26,272 nucleotides of DNA from the NCBI GenBank assembly GCA_023955225.1, contig JAGSGJ010000030.1:1-26272 (forward strand), in the 5' to 3' direction. The notes under the pieces were generated by a model. The model did not search any database. It was not told the DNA's origin and saw nothing but the letters and a program-made list of their open reading frames with translations. A program made the translations under genes and the position numbers. This stretch comes from Sulfurovum sp. (GTDB lineage Bacteria > Campylobacterota > Campylobacteria > Campylobacterales > Sulfurovaceae). Shown one piece after another: positions 1 through 7,138 of the stretch; position 1 is the stretch's first letter; each line of letters begins with the position of its first letter.

Positions 1-1
1 T

Positions 2-250
2 GCACTTGGTTTCAAAGGTAGTAAAAAATCAACTCCTTTTGCAGCGACAGAAGCTGTAGCTGATGCAATGGCAAAAGCTATGGATAATGGTGTTAAAGAA
101 GTAGGAATTAAAGTTCAAGGTCCTGGTTCTGGTAGAGACACTGCTGTTAAAGCGATTGGTGCAACAGAAGGTATTCGTGTAACATTCTTAAAAGATATTA
201 CACCACTTCCACATAATGGTTGTAGACCACCTAAGAAGAGAAGGGTATAA
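2..250 (+). CDS. rpsK: 30S ribosomal protein S11, 5'-truncated by window edge
   Basis: This is the C-terminal part of ribosomal protein S11, which sits on the platform of the 30S subunit near the mRNA exit and the 3' end of 16S rRNA. The frame is open from base 2 and ends at TAA 248-250. It carries the S11 signature: a KKSTPFAA stretch, GPGSGRDTAVKAI, then the basic tail ending HNGCRPPKKRRV. The start lies upstream of the window. Only 2 bp separate it from rpsD, the usual order of the bacterial alpha operon (rpsM-rpsK-rpsD-rpoA-rplQ). Identification is secure from the tail motif alone. Confidence 0.97.
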   Translation, partial: ALGFKGSKKSTPFAATEAVADAMAKAMDNGVKEVGIKVQGPGSGRDTAVKAIGATEGIRVTFLKDITPLPHNGCRPPKKRRV

Positions 251-252
251 GC

Positions 253-879
253 ATGGCAAGATATAGAGGTCCAGTTGAAAGACTAGAAAGAAGACTTGGC
301 GTTGATTTAGGATTAAAAGGTGAGAGAAGACTTGCTGGTAAATCTGCATTAGAAAAAAGACCATATGCTCCAGGGCAACACGGTCAAAGAAGAACAAAGA
401 TCTCTGAATATGGTCTTCAACTTCAAGAGAAGCAAAAAGCTAAATTTATGTATGGTGTAAGTGAAAAGCAATTTAGAGCACTTTACAAAGAGGCAAACTC
501 AAAAGATGGTAACACAGGTTCTATCCTTATCCAACTTCTTGAGCAAAGACTTGACAACGTTGTTTACAGAATGGGATTTGCTACGACTAGAGCGTCAGCT
601 AGACAATTCGTAAACCACGGACATGTAACTGTAGATGGGAAAAGAGTAGATATCCCTTCATTTAGAGTAAAACCGGGTCAAAAAATTGAGATCAGAGAGA
701 AAAGTAAAACGAATCCTCAGATCCTTAGATCAATCGAACTTACTAACCAAACTGGTATGGTTGAATGGGTTGATATGGACAAAGAAAAACTTTTTGGTTT
801 ATTCACAAGAATTCCTGAGAGAGCAGAAATTGCAATCCCAGTTGAAGAACGTCTAATCGTCGAGCTATACTCTAAATAA
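253..879 (+). CDS. rpsD: 30S ribosomal protein S4
   Basis: S4 is a primary 16S rRNA-binding protein of the small subunit; in several bacteria it also represses its own operon. The 208-residue product has the normal length. An N-terminal S4 region begins MARYRGPVERLERRLG and includes YAPGQHGQRR near residues 38-47. The RNA-binding S4 domain, around residues 98-160, includes LDNVVYRMGFATTRASARQ and VNHGHVTVDGKRVDIPSF. The N-terminus lacks the paired cysteines of the zinc-binding (C+) form, so this is the zinc-independent type. The start follows a GAAGGG Shine-Dalgarno-like sequence inside the end of rpsK. It is co-transcribed with rpsK upstream and rpoA downstream. Confidence 0.98.
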   Translation: MARYRGPVERLERRLGVDLGLKGERRLAGKSALEKRPYAPGQHGQRRTKISEYGLQLQEKQKAKFMYGVSEKQFRALYKEANSKDGNTGSILIQLLEQRLDNVVYRMGFATTRASARQFVNHGHVTVDGKRVDIPSFRVKPGQKIEIREKSKTNPQILRSIELTNQTGMVEWVDMDKEKLFGLFTRIPERAEIAIPVEERLIVELYSK

Positions 880-899
880 TACATAAGTAAAGGCTATTA

Positions 900-1901
900 A
901 TGAGAAAAATTAAAGTTGCACCATTTATGCCAACAGAAGTAGAAGTAAATGAAATCAGCGCTAACCGTGCTGAAATCGTTGCTTACCCTTTTGAAAGCGG
1001 TTATGCTGTTACACTCGCACACCCACTAAGAAGACTTATTTTAGGTTCTTCTATCGGGTACGCACCTATTTCGATCAAGATCGAAGGAGCTGCACATGAG
1101 TTTGATAACATCAGAGGTATGCACGAAGATGTTGCTGTATTTATTATCAACCTTAAGAACATTCGTTTTAAAATTAAAGACGAAAGTGACAGAGTTGAAT
1201 TGAAATACAGTTTCTCTGGACACAAAGAAGTTTCAGCACAAGATCTTAACAATGATCAAATTGAAGTAGTGAATGGTGATTTACCACTTGCGACACTGAA
1301 TGAAGATGCAGCACTTAACTTTACAGTTGTTATCTCAAAAGGTATTGGTTATGTACCAAGTGAAGACCTTAGAGATGATGTTGAAAGTGACAGTATTGCG
1401 CTTGATGCTTTCTTTACTCCGGTAAGAAAAGCAAATTATAAGATTGAACCTGTACTTGTAGAGGACAATCCTAACTTCGAAAAGATTACATTTGACATTG
1501 AAACTGATGGTCAGATCGGTCCGGTTGAAGCATTTACAAATGCACTAGAAGTAATGAATAAGCAACTTTCTGTTTTTAATACGGTACTTGATTTAGATAT
1601 CTCTGTAGCACCGGTTAAAAGAAACAGTGACGATAGCGAACTCAAACCTTTCATGCAAACTGTAGATAGTCTTGGACTTAGTGCAAGATCATTCAATTCA
1701 CTTGACAGAGCTGGTATGAAGTTCCTTGGTGAATTGGTATTGATGAGTGAAAATGAGATTAAAAATATCAAAAATCTTGGTAAAAAATCTTTAGATGAAA
1801 TCTCTGAGTGTCTCGTAGAGCACGGATTTGGTTCAGACTTTGAACTTGCAGACGTTACAAGAGTAAATCTTGTAAAGAAAATAGAACAACTTAAAGCATA
1901 G
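900..1901 (+). CDS. rpoA: DNA-directed RNA polymerase alpha subunit
   Basis: This is the alpha subunit that dimerises to nucleate RNA polymerase assembly and contacts activators and UP elements. The 333-residue protein has the two expected domains. The N-terminal dimerisation domain (about 1-230) includes GYAVTLAHPLRRLILGSS. A linker is followed by the C-terminal domain (about 250-330), with the helix-hairpin-helix stretch LGLSARSFNSLDRAGMKF and then LGKKSLDEI. A TAAAGG ribosome-binding sequence lies about 8 bp before ATG 900. It sits 20 bp after rpsD and 21 bp before rplQ in the same operon. Nothing in its sequence is unusual. Confidence 0.99.
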   Translation: MRKIKVAPFMPTEVEVNEISANRAEIVAYPFESGYAVTLAHPLRRLILGSSIGYAPISIKIEGAAHEFDNIRGMHEDVAVFIINLKNIRFKIKDESDRVELKYSFSGHKEVSAQDLNNDQIEVVNGDLPLATLNEDAALNFTVVISKGIGYVPSEDLRDDVESDSIALDAFFTPVRKANYKIEPVLVEDNPNFEKITFDIETDGQIGPVEAFTNALEVMNKQLSVFNTVLDLDISVAPVKRNSDDSELKPFMQTVDSLGLSARSFNSLDRAGMKFLGELVLMSENEIKNIKNLGKKSLDEISECLVEHGFGSDFELADVTRVNLVKKIEQLKA

Positions 1902-1922
1902 TTGTTACAGTAAAGGAATATT

Positions 1923-2273
1923 ATGAGACATAAGCATGGTTACCGTAAATTAAATAGAACGTCTTCTCATAGAGCGGCGCTTCTTAAAAACCTATCTATT
2001 GCTTTGACAAAAGAAGGTAGAATTGAGACTACATTGCCAAAAGCTAAAGAGCTTAGAAGTTATTTTGAAAAGCTTGTTACTAAAGCTTCTTCAGGTGATT
2101 TCAATGCACACAGAGCAATTTTTGCAATGCTACAACACAAAGAGTGTACAAATACGCTTGTAAACGAAATCGCACCAAAGTATACAGATAGAAACGGTGG
2201 ATATACAAGAATTATTAAAACACGTATGAGAAAAGGTGATTCAGCACCTATGGCAATTATCGAACTCGTATAA
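1923..2273 (+). CDS. rplQ: 50S ribosomal protein L17
   Basis: L17 is a large-subunit protein close to the exit tunnel. The 116-residue product starts MRHKHGYRKLNRTSSHRAALL, the diagnostic L17 N-terminus, and contains the ETTLPKAKELR segment and a GGYTRIIKTRMRKGD C-terminal motif. It is the compact form without a long tail. Ribosome-binding sequence AAAGGA precedes ATG 1923 by 6 bp. It is the last gene of the alpha operon; the next gene begins about 275 bp later behind its own promoters. Confidence 0.98.
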   Translation: MRHKHGYRKLNRTSSHRAALLKNLSIALTKEGRIETTLPKAKELRSYFEKLVTKASSGDFNAHRAIFAMLQHKECTNTLVNEIAPKYTDRNGGYTRIIKTRMRKGDSAPMAIIELV

Positions 2274-2367
2274 TCCATTAATTGTACGCTTCTAGAGCAA
2301 AGCTCCATAAGCTACGCTAACACTAGGTTTACTTCAGCAGTAGGTTTAGTGTCTGAAACTTCAGTAT

Positions 2368-2386
2368 TTCAAGGCTTTGCCTTGAA
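2368..2386 (+). terminator. Hairpin after the ribosomal operon, possible terminator
   Basis: TTCAAGGC, a TTT loop and GCCTTGAA form a perfect 8-bp stem about 95 bp after the rplQ stop. No U-run follows it, so it is not a classical intrinsic terminator and could instead be a 3'-end processing or stability hairpin. A looser dyad (ACACTA/TAGTGT, 2320-2356) precedes it, with two copies of TAGGTTTA inside. Confidence 0.35.
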
Positions 2387-2423
2387 TACGATCCATTAAA
2401 CTTTCAAAACCTTCAATCGCATA

Positions 2424-2501
2424 TTGACAAAGTAACACTTTTAGTGTATAACACACGTAAAGAATGTAGTAACAAAGATTTTACTATGATTTCGTTATAA
2501 T
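2424..2501 (+). promoter_or_regulatory. Two candidate promoters for the nfu-like gene
   Basis: The first candidate has TTGACA at 2424-2429, a 17-bp spacer and TATAAC at 2447-2452, close to the textbook sigma-70 arrangement. The second has TATAAT at 2496-2501 without a recognisable -35, the pattern usual for Campylobacterota; it would start transcription near 2508. Either would serve the nfu-TPR-murE unit. Starts are predicted, not mapped. Confidence 0.5.
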
Positions 2502-2549
2502 AATTTTATGATATGCCTCTATAAAATAGATGCAAGACAAGGAGAACCA

Positions 2550-2828
2550 ATGATACCATTTTCAGATGAAGAACTAGAACCTGCGGTGATGAGCGTAATA
2601 GAAAAAGTAAGACCTTCTATTAAGCTTGATGGCGGAGATATAGCATTAATTGCTATTAAAGACGGGAAAGTCTACGTACAGCTTCAAGGTGCATGTGTGG
2701 GGTGTGGTAGTTCAGGTACAACCATTAAATTTGGTGTAGAAAGACAAATGCAAACACTTATTCACCCAGAGATCACAGTGAAGAATGTACCTACAGGTTA
2801 TGAAGATAAATTAGATCAATTAATTTAA
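2550..2828 (+). CDS. Nfu/NifU C-terminal-domain iron-sulfur scaffold protein
   Basis: This is a small stand-alone NifU C-terminal (Nfu) domain protein, a family that assembles or carries an Fe-S cluster to target apoproteins. The start chosen is ATG 2550, preceded by AAGGAG with 5 bp spacing, giving 92 residues (MIPFSDEELE onward). An in-frame ATG at 2508 would add 14 residues but has no ribosome-binding site. The cluster-binding motif CVGCG follows LQGA, and KLDGGDIALIAI is the typical beta-strand region. It is followed after 1 bp by the TPR gene and then murE, an order I recall from C. jejuni (NifU homologue, small unknown protein, murE). The cluster target is unknown. Confidence 0.88.
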   Translation: MIPFSDEELEPAVMSVIEKVRPSIKLDGGDIALIAIKDGKVYVQLQGACVGCGSSGTTIKFGVERQMQTLIHPEITVKNVPTGYEDKLDQLI

Positions 2829-2829
2829 T

Positions 2830-3408
2830 ATGAATAAAATTAGCCAGGATTTATTGCTTAAAAGGGCCGAACATGAGTTTCTCCAGGGAGACTATGCCAA
2901 GGCACTTAGAAGTTATGGGTTGATTTTAAAAGATTATCCAACGTTAGATGAAGCAAGGATCGGTGTCTATTTGAGTGATCTAGGGATAGACAGTGAAGAA
3001 GACGCGCAGGCTTTATTTGACTATTATCAGGTGATAAAGAGCGAGAAAGAAAACGTGGTGGATATCATCGATGGACTTATTGAGAATTTAGACAGTTCAA
3101 AAAATAAGTTGCATGAACTTTTGCTTGAGCCTTTAGAAGAGCAGATAGAGTATGGTGATGGTATAAGGTATAGTGATTTTTTAGTACTGGTGAAGAGCAG
3201 GGGTAGCTTTAAAAAAACATTTGAGGACATCATGTTCTCAACCAAAGTGGTTATTACCAATAAAGATGAATTTATAGACTTCGTTACAAAACTTGCAACC
3301 GAAGGTTTTGATGAGATGGCATTGGGGTATCTAGATGCCTCAACGAGTTTATTTGGAAATGATCAGGATATACTTGCACTTTACCATGTGGTTAGAGGAC
3401 AAAAATAG
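2830..3408 (+). CDS. Small TPR-like cytoplasmic protein of unknown function
   Basis: This 192-residue protein has no signal peptide or membrane segment. Residues about 5-45 (LLKRAEHEFLQGDYAKALRS and onward) resemble a tetratricopeptide-type helix pair; the rest is predominantly helical and acidic. The start ATG lies 1 bp after the nfu stop with no clear ribosome-binding site, so translation is probably coupled. Its stop TAG overlaps the GTG start of murE by one base. The fixed position between an Fe-S scaffold and MurE suggests operon membership but does not reveal a role. No catalytic motif is visible. Confidence 0.7.
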   Translation: MNKISQDLLLKRAEHEFLQGDYAKALRSYGLILKDYPTLDEARIGVYLSDLGIDSEEDAQALFDYYQVIKSEKENVVDIIDGLIENLDSSKNKLHELLLEPLEEQIEYGDGIRYSDFLVLVKSRGSFKKTFEDIMFSTKVVITNKDEFIDFVTKLATEGFDEMALGYLDASTSLFGNDQDILALYHVVRGQK

Positions 3409-4703
3409 TGAAATTGGATTTCCAAAAAGACGGGTATCTTTTTCTCACTGACGATACAAGTAAACTGGGTAAAGATACGATCTTTTTAAAAACAGCACAA
3501 AACAGCCGCTATTATGAGAAGTTAGAGCCTAAACCAGAAACACTAACCGTTGACGAGCTGATCTCTTTTTGGGAACTTGAAAAGATGAAAGTAGTGGGTG
3601 TTACCGGAACCAATGGTAAAACGACTGTAACCGCGGCAATTTACTCTTTTTTACTTGATTTGGATGAGAAGCCAGCACTACAAGGTACTCGTGGCTTATT
3701 TGCGCAGGAAAAGCGTATAGAAGAGAAGAGTATGACTACGCCTTCCATCCTGGAAACCTTACACAATATGAAACAGACGATGGATATGGGCTGCAGTTAC
3801 TTCATCATGGAAGTAAGTTCCCACGCAATAGATCAAAAACGTATAGAGGGTTTAACTTTTGCCCTTAAGGTCCATACGAATGTTTCCTCTGACCATTTGG
3901 ATTATCATGGTACAGTTGAAGAGTACAGACGTGTTAAAAGTCTCTTTTTTGCAGATGAGTCACCTAAGCTTCTAAATAAAGATGACATCAAAAACATTAC
4001 ATATAATCCCATAGGTGCACAGAGTTATGGTGTGGATGAACCTGCAACATTTAAAGTACAGGCATTCTCTTTGCTTCATGGTATTACTGCAGGGATAAAA
4101 CACTTACAGACTGAAGCAACCTTTCACTCTCCTATGGTAGGACTCTTTAACCTCTTTAATCTTATGGCAGCTGTAGGTTCGGTCCAGATGCTAACGGGAA
4201 AAAACGTAGAAGAGATATGTGAAGTAGTAGAGTACTTCGCAGGGGTCTCAGGGCGCATGGAAGTAGTGAGCCGAGACCCGCTTGTGATCGTAGACTTCGC
4301 ACATACGGATGACGGTATGCACGCAGTGTTAGAGTCTATGAAAGACAGAGACCTTTCTGTGGTCTTTGGTGCAGGCGGGAACAGAGATAAAGAAAAACGT
4401 CCTCGTATGGGAGCTGTTGCGGGCAGGTATGCAAACAAGATCTATGTCACAAGTGATAATCCTCGAGATGAAGTTCCTGAAATGATACTGGAAGACATCT
4501 TATTGGGACTGCATGGAAAAGACTATGTGACTGCTACACCAGATAGAAGACTTGCTATAAAGATGGCACTTGATGCACTTCAGGAAAATGAAGTACTGCT
4601 CATACTGGGTAAAGGTGATGAAGATTACCAGGAGATCAAAGGGGTGAAACATCCTTTTGATGATAGGGAAGTGGTGAGAGAACTTTTAAGAGAAAGAGCC
4701 TAA
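3408..4703 (+). CDS. murE: UDP-N-acetylmuramoyl-tripeptide synthetase, meso-DAP adding
   Basis: MurE adds the third stem amino acid to UDP-MurNAc-L-Ala-D-Glu in the cytoplasm, using ATP. The 431-residue protein is shorter than the E. coli enzyme because its N-terminal domain is reduced, which is usual in Campylobacterota. The ATP-binding loop GVTGTNGKTT begins at residue 64. The central ligase domain includes MEVSSHAIDQKR and HTNVSSDHLDYHGT. The C-terminal domain carries GAGGNRDKEKRP, and DNPRDE begins at residue 350; DNPR is the established meso-diaminopimelate recognition motif, so DAP is the expected substrate. The start is GTG, sharing its first base with the upstream TAG stop. It ends 4 bp before the convergent FmdE-like gene. 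Confidence 0.95.
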   Translation: MKLDFQKDGYLFLTDDTSKLGKDTIFLKTAQNSRYYEKLEPKPETLTVDELISFWELEKMKVVGVTGTNGKTTVTAAIYSFLLDLDEKPALQGTRGLFAQEKRIEEKSMTTPSILETLHNMKQTMDMGCSYFIMEVSSHAIDQKRIEGLTFALKVHTNVSSDHLDYHGTVEEYRRVKSLFFADESPKLLNKDDIKNITYNPIGAQSYGVDEPATFKVQAFSLLHGITAGIKHLQTEATFHSPMVGLFNLFNLMAAVGSVQMLTGKNVEEICEVVEYFAGVSGRMEVVSRDPLVIVDFAHTDDGMHAVLESMKDRDLSVVFGAGGNRDKEKRPRMGAVAGRYANKIYVTSDNPRDEVPEMILEDILLGLHGKDYVTATPDRRLAIKMALDALQENEVLLILGKGDEDYQEIKGVKHPFDDREVVRELLRERA

Positions 4704-4707
4704 AAGT

Positions 4708-5319
4708 TCACTCGTTTTTTGTGATAGTTATCAACCTGTCATGGTTGTCTCTACCTAATAGAATCGCTTCAACCCTTCTATGCCAGAGTGTTTGAAACAA
4801 CTTTTTTTCTTCTTTGGAAGCAAAGCCTTTAAGCGTTTTACTCATAAGTGGCATGATCTTTTTGTCTGCTTTGATGAGGGAAGGATCATAAGAAAGATCT
4901 ACACTTTGCATAGTGTCAAGACGTGTGAGTCTTACTTCTGCATCGATAGAAGAGCCAAAAAAAAGAAGACCGTTTCTAGAAAAGTTTCCCTGTATCCCTT
5001 TAAATCCACCTACACCACCGGCACCTAAAATGAATGAGAGGATGTTCGCAGTAACTCCGGCTACGCCAGCACTTTCATTTTCTTTCATCTCTATTTTAAC
5101 AGATCCTCTTTGGGGAAGGTCATCTCCATAAAGCATTTCTATCCCCTTGAGGGCCATAAGATAAGCGCCTGCTACCGTAGGACAAGAGTGTCCCGCCAAC
5201 TTAACACAATCAAGATAGGTGATCTCTAACTCACCTTCTTTAAAAGCACCAAGAAAATCGCTTAAAGGGTCATAAAGTTTTATGGGGGCTATTTGTGAGT
5301 AGAAATCAGGGTATAGCAT
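4708..5319 (-). CDS. FmdE-family protein, function unknown
   Basis: This 203-residue protein resembles the FmdE domain, named after a subunit of molybdenum formylmethanofuran dehydrogenase but widespread in bacteria that lack that enzyme. The recognisable core is YLDCVKLAGHSCPTVAGAYL, with Cys38, His44 and Cys46 as likely metal ligands, followed by a glycine-rich stretch with GAGGVGGFKG. The start is ATG 5319, with AAGGA 7 bp upstream; the frame extends to a TTG at 5361 but without such a site. It is convergent with murE (4 bp apart) and divergent from the ferredoxin gene at 5462, so it is a single-gene unit. A metal-binding or redox accessory role is an inference. Confidence 0.7.
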   Translation of the reverse strand: MLYPDFYSQIAPIKLYDPLSDFLGAFKEGELEITYLDCVKLAGHSCPTVAGAYLMALKGIEMLYGDDLPQRGSVKIEMKENESAGVAGVTANILSFILGAGGVGGFKGIQGNFSRNGLLFFGSSIDAEVRLTRLDTMQSVDLSYDPSLIKADKKIMPLMSKTLKGFASKEEKKLFQTLWHRRVEAILLGRDNHDRLITITKNE

Positions 5320-5424
5320 AGGTATGTCCTTATATTGGAAAGATAGGTAGATTATAATCAAAGGAAAAATATAAAGGCTTGATACAGGTCAATGAAGTGG
5401 TTTAAACTTCGATTAAGTAAATCA

Positions 5425-5437
5425 GAGTAAAATACTC
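5425..5437 (+). promoter_or_regulatory. -10 region inside a small dyad before the ferredoxin gene
   Basis: GAGTA, AAA, TACTC form a short perfect dyad that contains TAAAAT (5428-5433), a plausible -10 about 30 bp before the ferredoxin start. No -35 is evident. The dyad could be an operator or chance. Confidence 0.3.
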
Positions 5438-5461
5438 CTAATTAAATTCCAAAGGATTATT

Positions 5462-5839
5462 ATGGTTCCAGGTATACCACAACCAGCGTTTTACATCTTC
5501 AAATGTCAGCAGTCAGCACCTCCAGGGATGCCAAAACCTTCTTGTGTAAAAGCAGATGACCCAGAGTCACAACAACTTTTCCAGCACCTTGCACAGGCAT
5601 TGATGCAAAAAGGTATTATAGGTACAGTAACACCTATCCAGGCAGGATGTTTAAATCGTTGTGCGGTTGGCCCAGTGATGCTTGTTGAACCAGGGCATAC
5701 AATGTATGTAAGTCTAACAAAAGAGAAGATAGACAGAATTATTGATGAGCATATCATTGGTGGAAATGTTGTCTCTGAGTTTGTTATTCCTGACATAATG
5801 TGGGGAGAAGCAATCGCTCCAGCGTCAATAGCCAAATAG
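5462..5839 (+). CDS. Thioredoxin-like [2Fe-2S] ferredoxin
   Basis: This 125-residue soluble protein has the cysteine pattern of the thioredoxin-like [2Fe-2S] ferredoxins (Aquifex Fd4 type, related to the NuoE domain): Cys15, Cys28, Cys63 and Cys67, that is C-X12-C and C-X3-C in GCLNRCAVGP. It begins with a typical (FYIFKCQQ) strand and has LFQHLAQALMQKG as the first helix. ATG 5462 is preceded by AAAGGA. Family members transfer electrons, but partners are rarely known. It is a single-gene unit, divergent from the FmdE-like gene. Electron-carrier assignment is confident from the motif; the pathway is not known. Confidence 0.88.
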   Translation: MVPGIPQPAFYIFKCQQSAPPGMPKPSCVKADDPESQQLFQHLAQALMQKGIIGTVTPIQAGCLNRCAVGPVMLVEPGHTMYVSLTKEKIDRIIDEHIIGGNVVSEFVIPDIMWGEAIAPASIAK

Positions 5840-5887
5840 TAGTCTCTCGACTATTTTAAGTAGCCCGATCCCATTTTTTGGGCTGCT
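5834..5887 (+). terminator. Tandem hairpins after the ferredoxin gene
   Basis: A first hairpin overlaps the stop codon (AAAT, bulged AGT, AGTC, loop TCTC, GACTATTT; 5834-5856). A second pairs AGTAGCCC (5859-5866) with GGGCTGCT (5880-5887) with one G-U pair and a T-rich 13-nt loop. A T-run follows at 5905-5911, 18 bp later. The pair probably ends ferredoxin transcription, though the U-tract is not adjacent. Confidence 0.45.
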
Positions 5888-5913
5888 ACCTCAATTTCCC
5901 CACATTTTTTTAG

Positions 5914-5950
5914 TATAATAAAGGTTAACAGGGGATTTTGGTATAATCCC
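5914..5950 (+). promoter_or_regulatory. panD promoter region with two -10 boxes and a dyad
   Basis: Two perfect TATAAT hexamers lie at 5914-5919 and 5942-5947 upstream of panD. The second sits inside an inverted repeat, GGGATT (5932-5937) and AATCCC (5945-5950), that could be an operator. A start near 5954 would give a 21-nt leader holding the AGGA ribosome-binding site. Confidence 0.5.
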
Positions 5951-5974
5951 AATAATTTATAAATAGGAACAATT

Positions 5975-6343
5975 ATGAACATTACAATGCTTTATTCTAA
6001 AATACATAGAGCTACCGTAACAGATGCAAATTTGAATTATGTAGGCTCAATTACCATTGATCAAGAACTTTTGGATGCCGCTAGTATGCGTGTCGGTCAA
6101 AAGATCGATATCGTCAATGTGAACAACGGAGAGCGTTTTTCTACCTATATCATCCCCGGTGAAGCCGGAAAAAGAGATATCTGTCTAAATGGGGCAGCGG
6201 CTAGAAAAGTACATAAAGGTGATAAGATCATCATTATTGCGTATGCAACAATGAATGAACAGGAAGCAGATGCGCATCTCCCTAAAATTGTCATACTTGA
6301 TGATGACAACAGCATCGCTGAAGAATTTGAAGGATTAGAATAA
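5975..6343 (+). CDS. panD: Aspartate 1-decarboxylase proenzyme
   Basis: PanD converts L-aspartate to beta-alanine for pantothenate and coenzyme A synthesis in the cytoplasm. It is made as a proenzyme that cleaves itself between Gly24 and Ser25 to form the pyruvoyl cofactor; YVGSITID at residues 22-29 shows that site exactly. Lys9 and the HRATVTDANLNY stretch match the family, and the later NGAAARK segment is typical. At 122 residues it has the normal length. ATG 5975 has AGGAACA upstream. Its TAA overlaps the ATG of ybaB by one base (TAATG), so the two are translationally coupled. Confidence 0.96.
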   Translation: MNITMLYSKIHRATVTDANLNYVGSITIDQELLDAASMRVGQKIDIVNVNNGERFSTYIIPGEAGKRDICLNGAAARKVHKGDKIIIIAYATMNEQEADAHLPKIVILDDDNSIAEEFEGLE

Positions 6344-6654
6344 TGTTTGAAGGCTTGGACTTGGGCAACATGGGTAAGATGATGGAGCAGATGCAAGAAA
6401 AGGCCAAAGAGATACAAGAACAGGCTAAAAACATACAATTTACAGCTAAAGCCGGTGGTGGTCTTGTTGAACTTACAGCAAATGGTGCAGGTGAAGTGAT
6501 AGACCTCACTATAGACGATTCACTGCTTGACGATAAAGAATCATTGCAGATATTGCTTATCTCCGCGATGAATGAGGTCAATAAAATGGCAGAAGACAAT
6601 AAAAAGTCTCAGGCAATGGGAATGATGGGTGGAATGAACCCGTTTGGGTCTTAA
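6343..6654 (+). CDS. YbaB/EbfC-family nucleoid-associated protein
   Basis: Members of the YbaB/EbfC family are small dimeric DNA-binding proteins that coat the nucleoid. The 103-residue product has the expected parts: a helical N-terminus rich in Met, Gln, Glu and Lys (MMEQMQEKAKEIQEQAKN), the conserved GGGLVELTANG sheet, the DLTIDDSLLDD segment, and a glycine/methionine-rich tail (GMMGGMNPFGS). Its ATG shares one base with the panD stop codon. In C. jejuni I recall the ybaB gene close to murE; here three genes lie between. It ends 4 bp before the convergent 42-codon ORF. Confidence 0.93.
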   Translation: MFEGLDLGNMGKMMEQMQEKAKEIQEQAKNIQFTAKAGGGLVELTANGAGEVIDLTIDDSLLDDKESLQILLISAMNEVNKMAEDNKKSQAMGMMGGMNPFGS

Positions 6655-6658
6655 TTTT

Positions 6659-6787
6659 TTATAAGCGACTCGTATCAACGAGGTAGTTAAATTCTTTTGA
6701 ATTCTTGAATTTCACAATAGTCTTAGAGACAAGTGAATGTTTTCCCTCTTTCTTGACTACTTTTTGAAGTAGTTTACTTATTTTCAT
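6659..6787 (-). CDS. Small basic protein (42 aa) behind a Pho-type promoter, unrecognised
   Basis: An ORF of 42 codons on the minus strand, from ATG at 6787 to TAA at 6659. It starts MKISKLLQKVVKKEGKHSLV and ends EFNYLVDTSRL; it is rich in lysine, has no cysteine and no hydrophobic membrane segment. A GAAAGGA ribosome-binding sequence lies 6 bp before ATG. About 37 bp farther upstream a predicted transcription start follows a promoter with the same layout as the phosphate-regulated promoters of the neighbouring porin, pit and pst genes. I do not recognise the protein. The ribosome-binding site and the promoter support a real gene; the length alone would not. It would be missed by a 60-codon cut-off. 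Confidence 0.55.
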   Translation of the reverse strand: MKISKLLQKVVKKEGKHSLVSKTIVKFKNSKEFNYLVDTSRL

Positions 6788-6830
6788 CTTTTTTCCTTTC
6801 AATTTTATTTTTCTCATATGAGATAGTGTC

Positions 6831-6862
6831 ATACTATAGTAGTACTATAACAAAATGGTAAC
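6831..6862 (-). promoter_or_regulatory. Pho-box promoter for the 42-codon ORF (minus strand)
   Basis: Read on the minus strand: GTTAC (6862-6858), 6 bp, GTTAT (6851-6847), 10 bp, TAGTAT (6836-6831). Half-site period 11 and the 10-bp gap to -10 equal those of five other promoters in this window. A perfect odd dyad, TATAGTA-G-TACTATA (6835-6849), and the palindrome CTCATATGAG (6813-6822) overlap or flank it. Confidence 0.5.
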
Positions 6863-6954
6863 TAAAGGATTATGCTCAAAAACTTGGGCAGAAAAAAATG
6901 CTTGAGCACTTCGATGAAAAAGGTGCTAAATTTAACGTTTATCCAAATGCGTAG
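6862..6954 (+). pseudogene. Possible C-terminal remnant of a lost gene
   Basis: An open frame without a start codon runs to TAG 6952-6954 and reads like the end of a hydrophilic protein (KDYAQKLGQKKMLEHFDEKG and further to NVYPNA). It lies directly behind the divergent Pho-box region with no start codon before residue 13. It may be a gene fragment or chance; 30 open codons are weak evidence. The remainder, 6955-7062, holds only a 7-bp hairpin, CCCTTAT/ATAAGGG at 7024-7041, and no gene I can support. Confidence 0.15.
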
Positions 6955-7062
6955 TCAGCGCTACTTCATTGTCTATTACATATACACACCTCCAGTCTTT
7001 TATTGGGCTAGTGCTTCACTAACCCCTTATTTTGATAAGGGTAAAAGTCAAACACAAACTCT

Positions 7063-7105
7063 GTAATCATTCTGTAATCAATTTGTAACCAATTTGTTTT
7101 ATACT
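7063..7105 (+). promoter_or_regulatory. Pho-box promoter of the porin gene, three half-sites
   Basis: GTAAT (7063-7067), GTAAT (7074-7078) and GTAAC (7085-7089) repeat every 11 bp; the last is 10 bp from TATACT (7100-7105). The spacing matches one DNA face, as expected for tandem PhoB-type dimers replacing the -35 contact. The -10 segment TTGTTTTATACTTC is identical to that of the pstS promoter. Confidence 0.75.
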
Positions 7106-7138
7106 TCCAAAATCAAAACAAAACAAGGAATTTTGGAA

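Noticed and set aside
5319..5361. Longer FmdE-like protein from TTG 5361
   Set aside because: ATG 5319 has AAGGA at 7 bp; the TTG has none and the added residues look like leader DNA.
6847..6862. Pho box read on the plus strand toward 6872
   Set aside because: No -10 lies 10 bp downstream on the plus strand (TGCTCA), whereas on the minus strand the spacing and -10 fit.
6872..7066. 64-codon plus-strand ORF
   Set aside because: No good ribosome-binding site, unlike-protein composition, and it runs through the hairpin and up to the porin Pho box. Treated as a chance frame.
7094..7138. N-terminal extension of the porin beginning MFYTS
   Set aside because: The codons are the -10 region and leader (TTGTTTTATACTTC); the same extension appears before pstS at 11090 because the promoters share this sequence. 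Signal peptides and ribosome-binding sites place the starts at 7139 and 11147.
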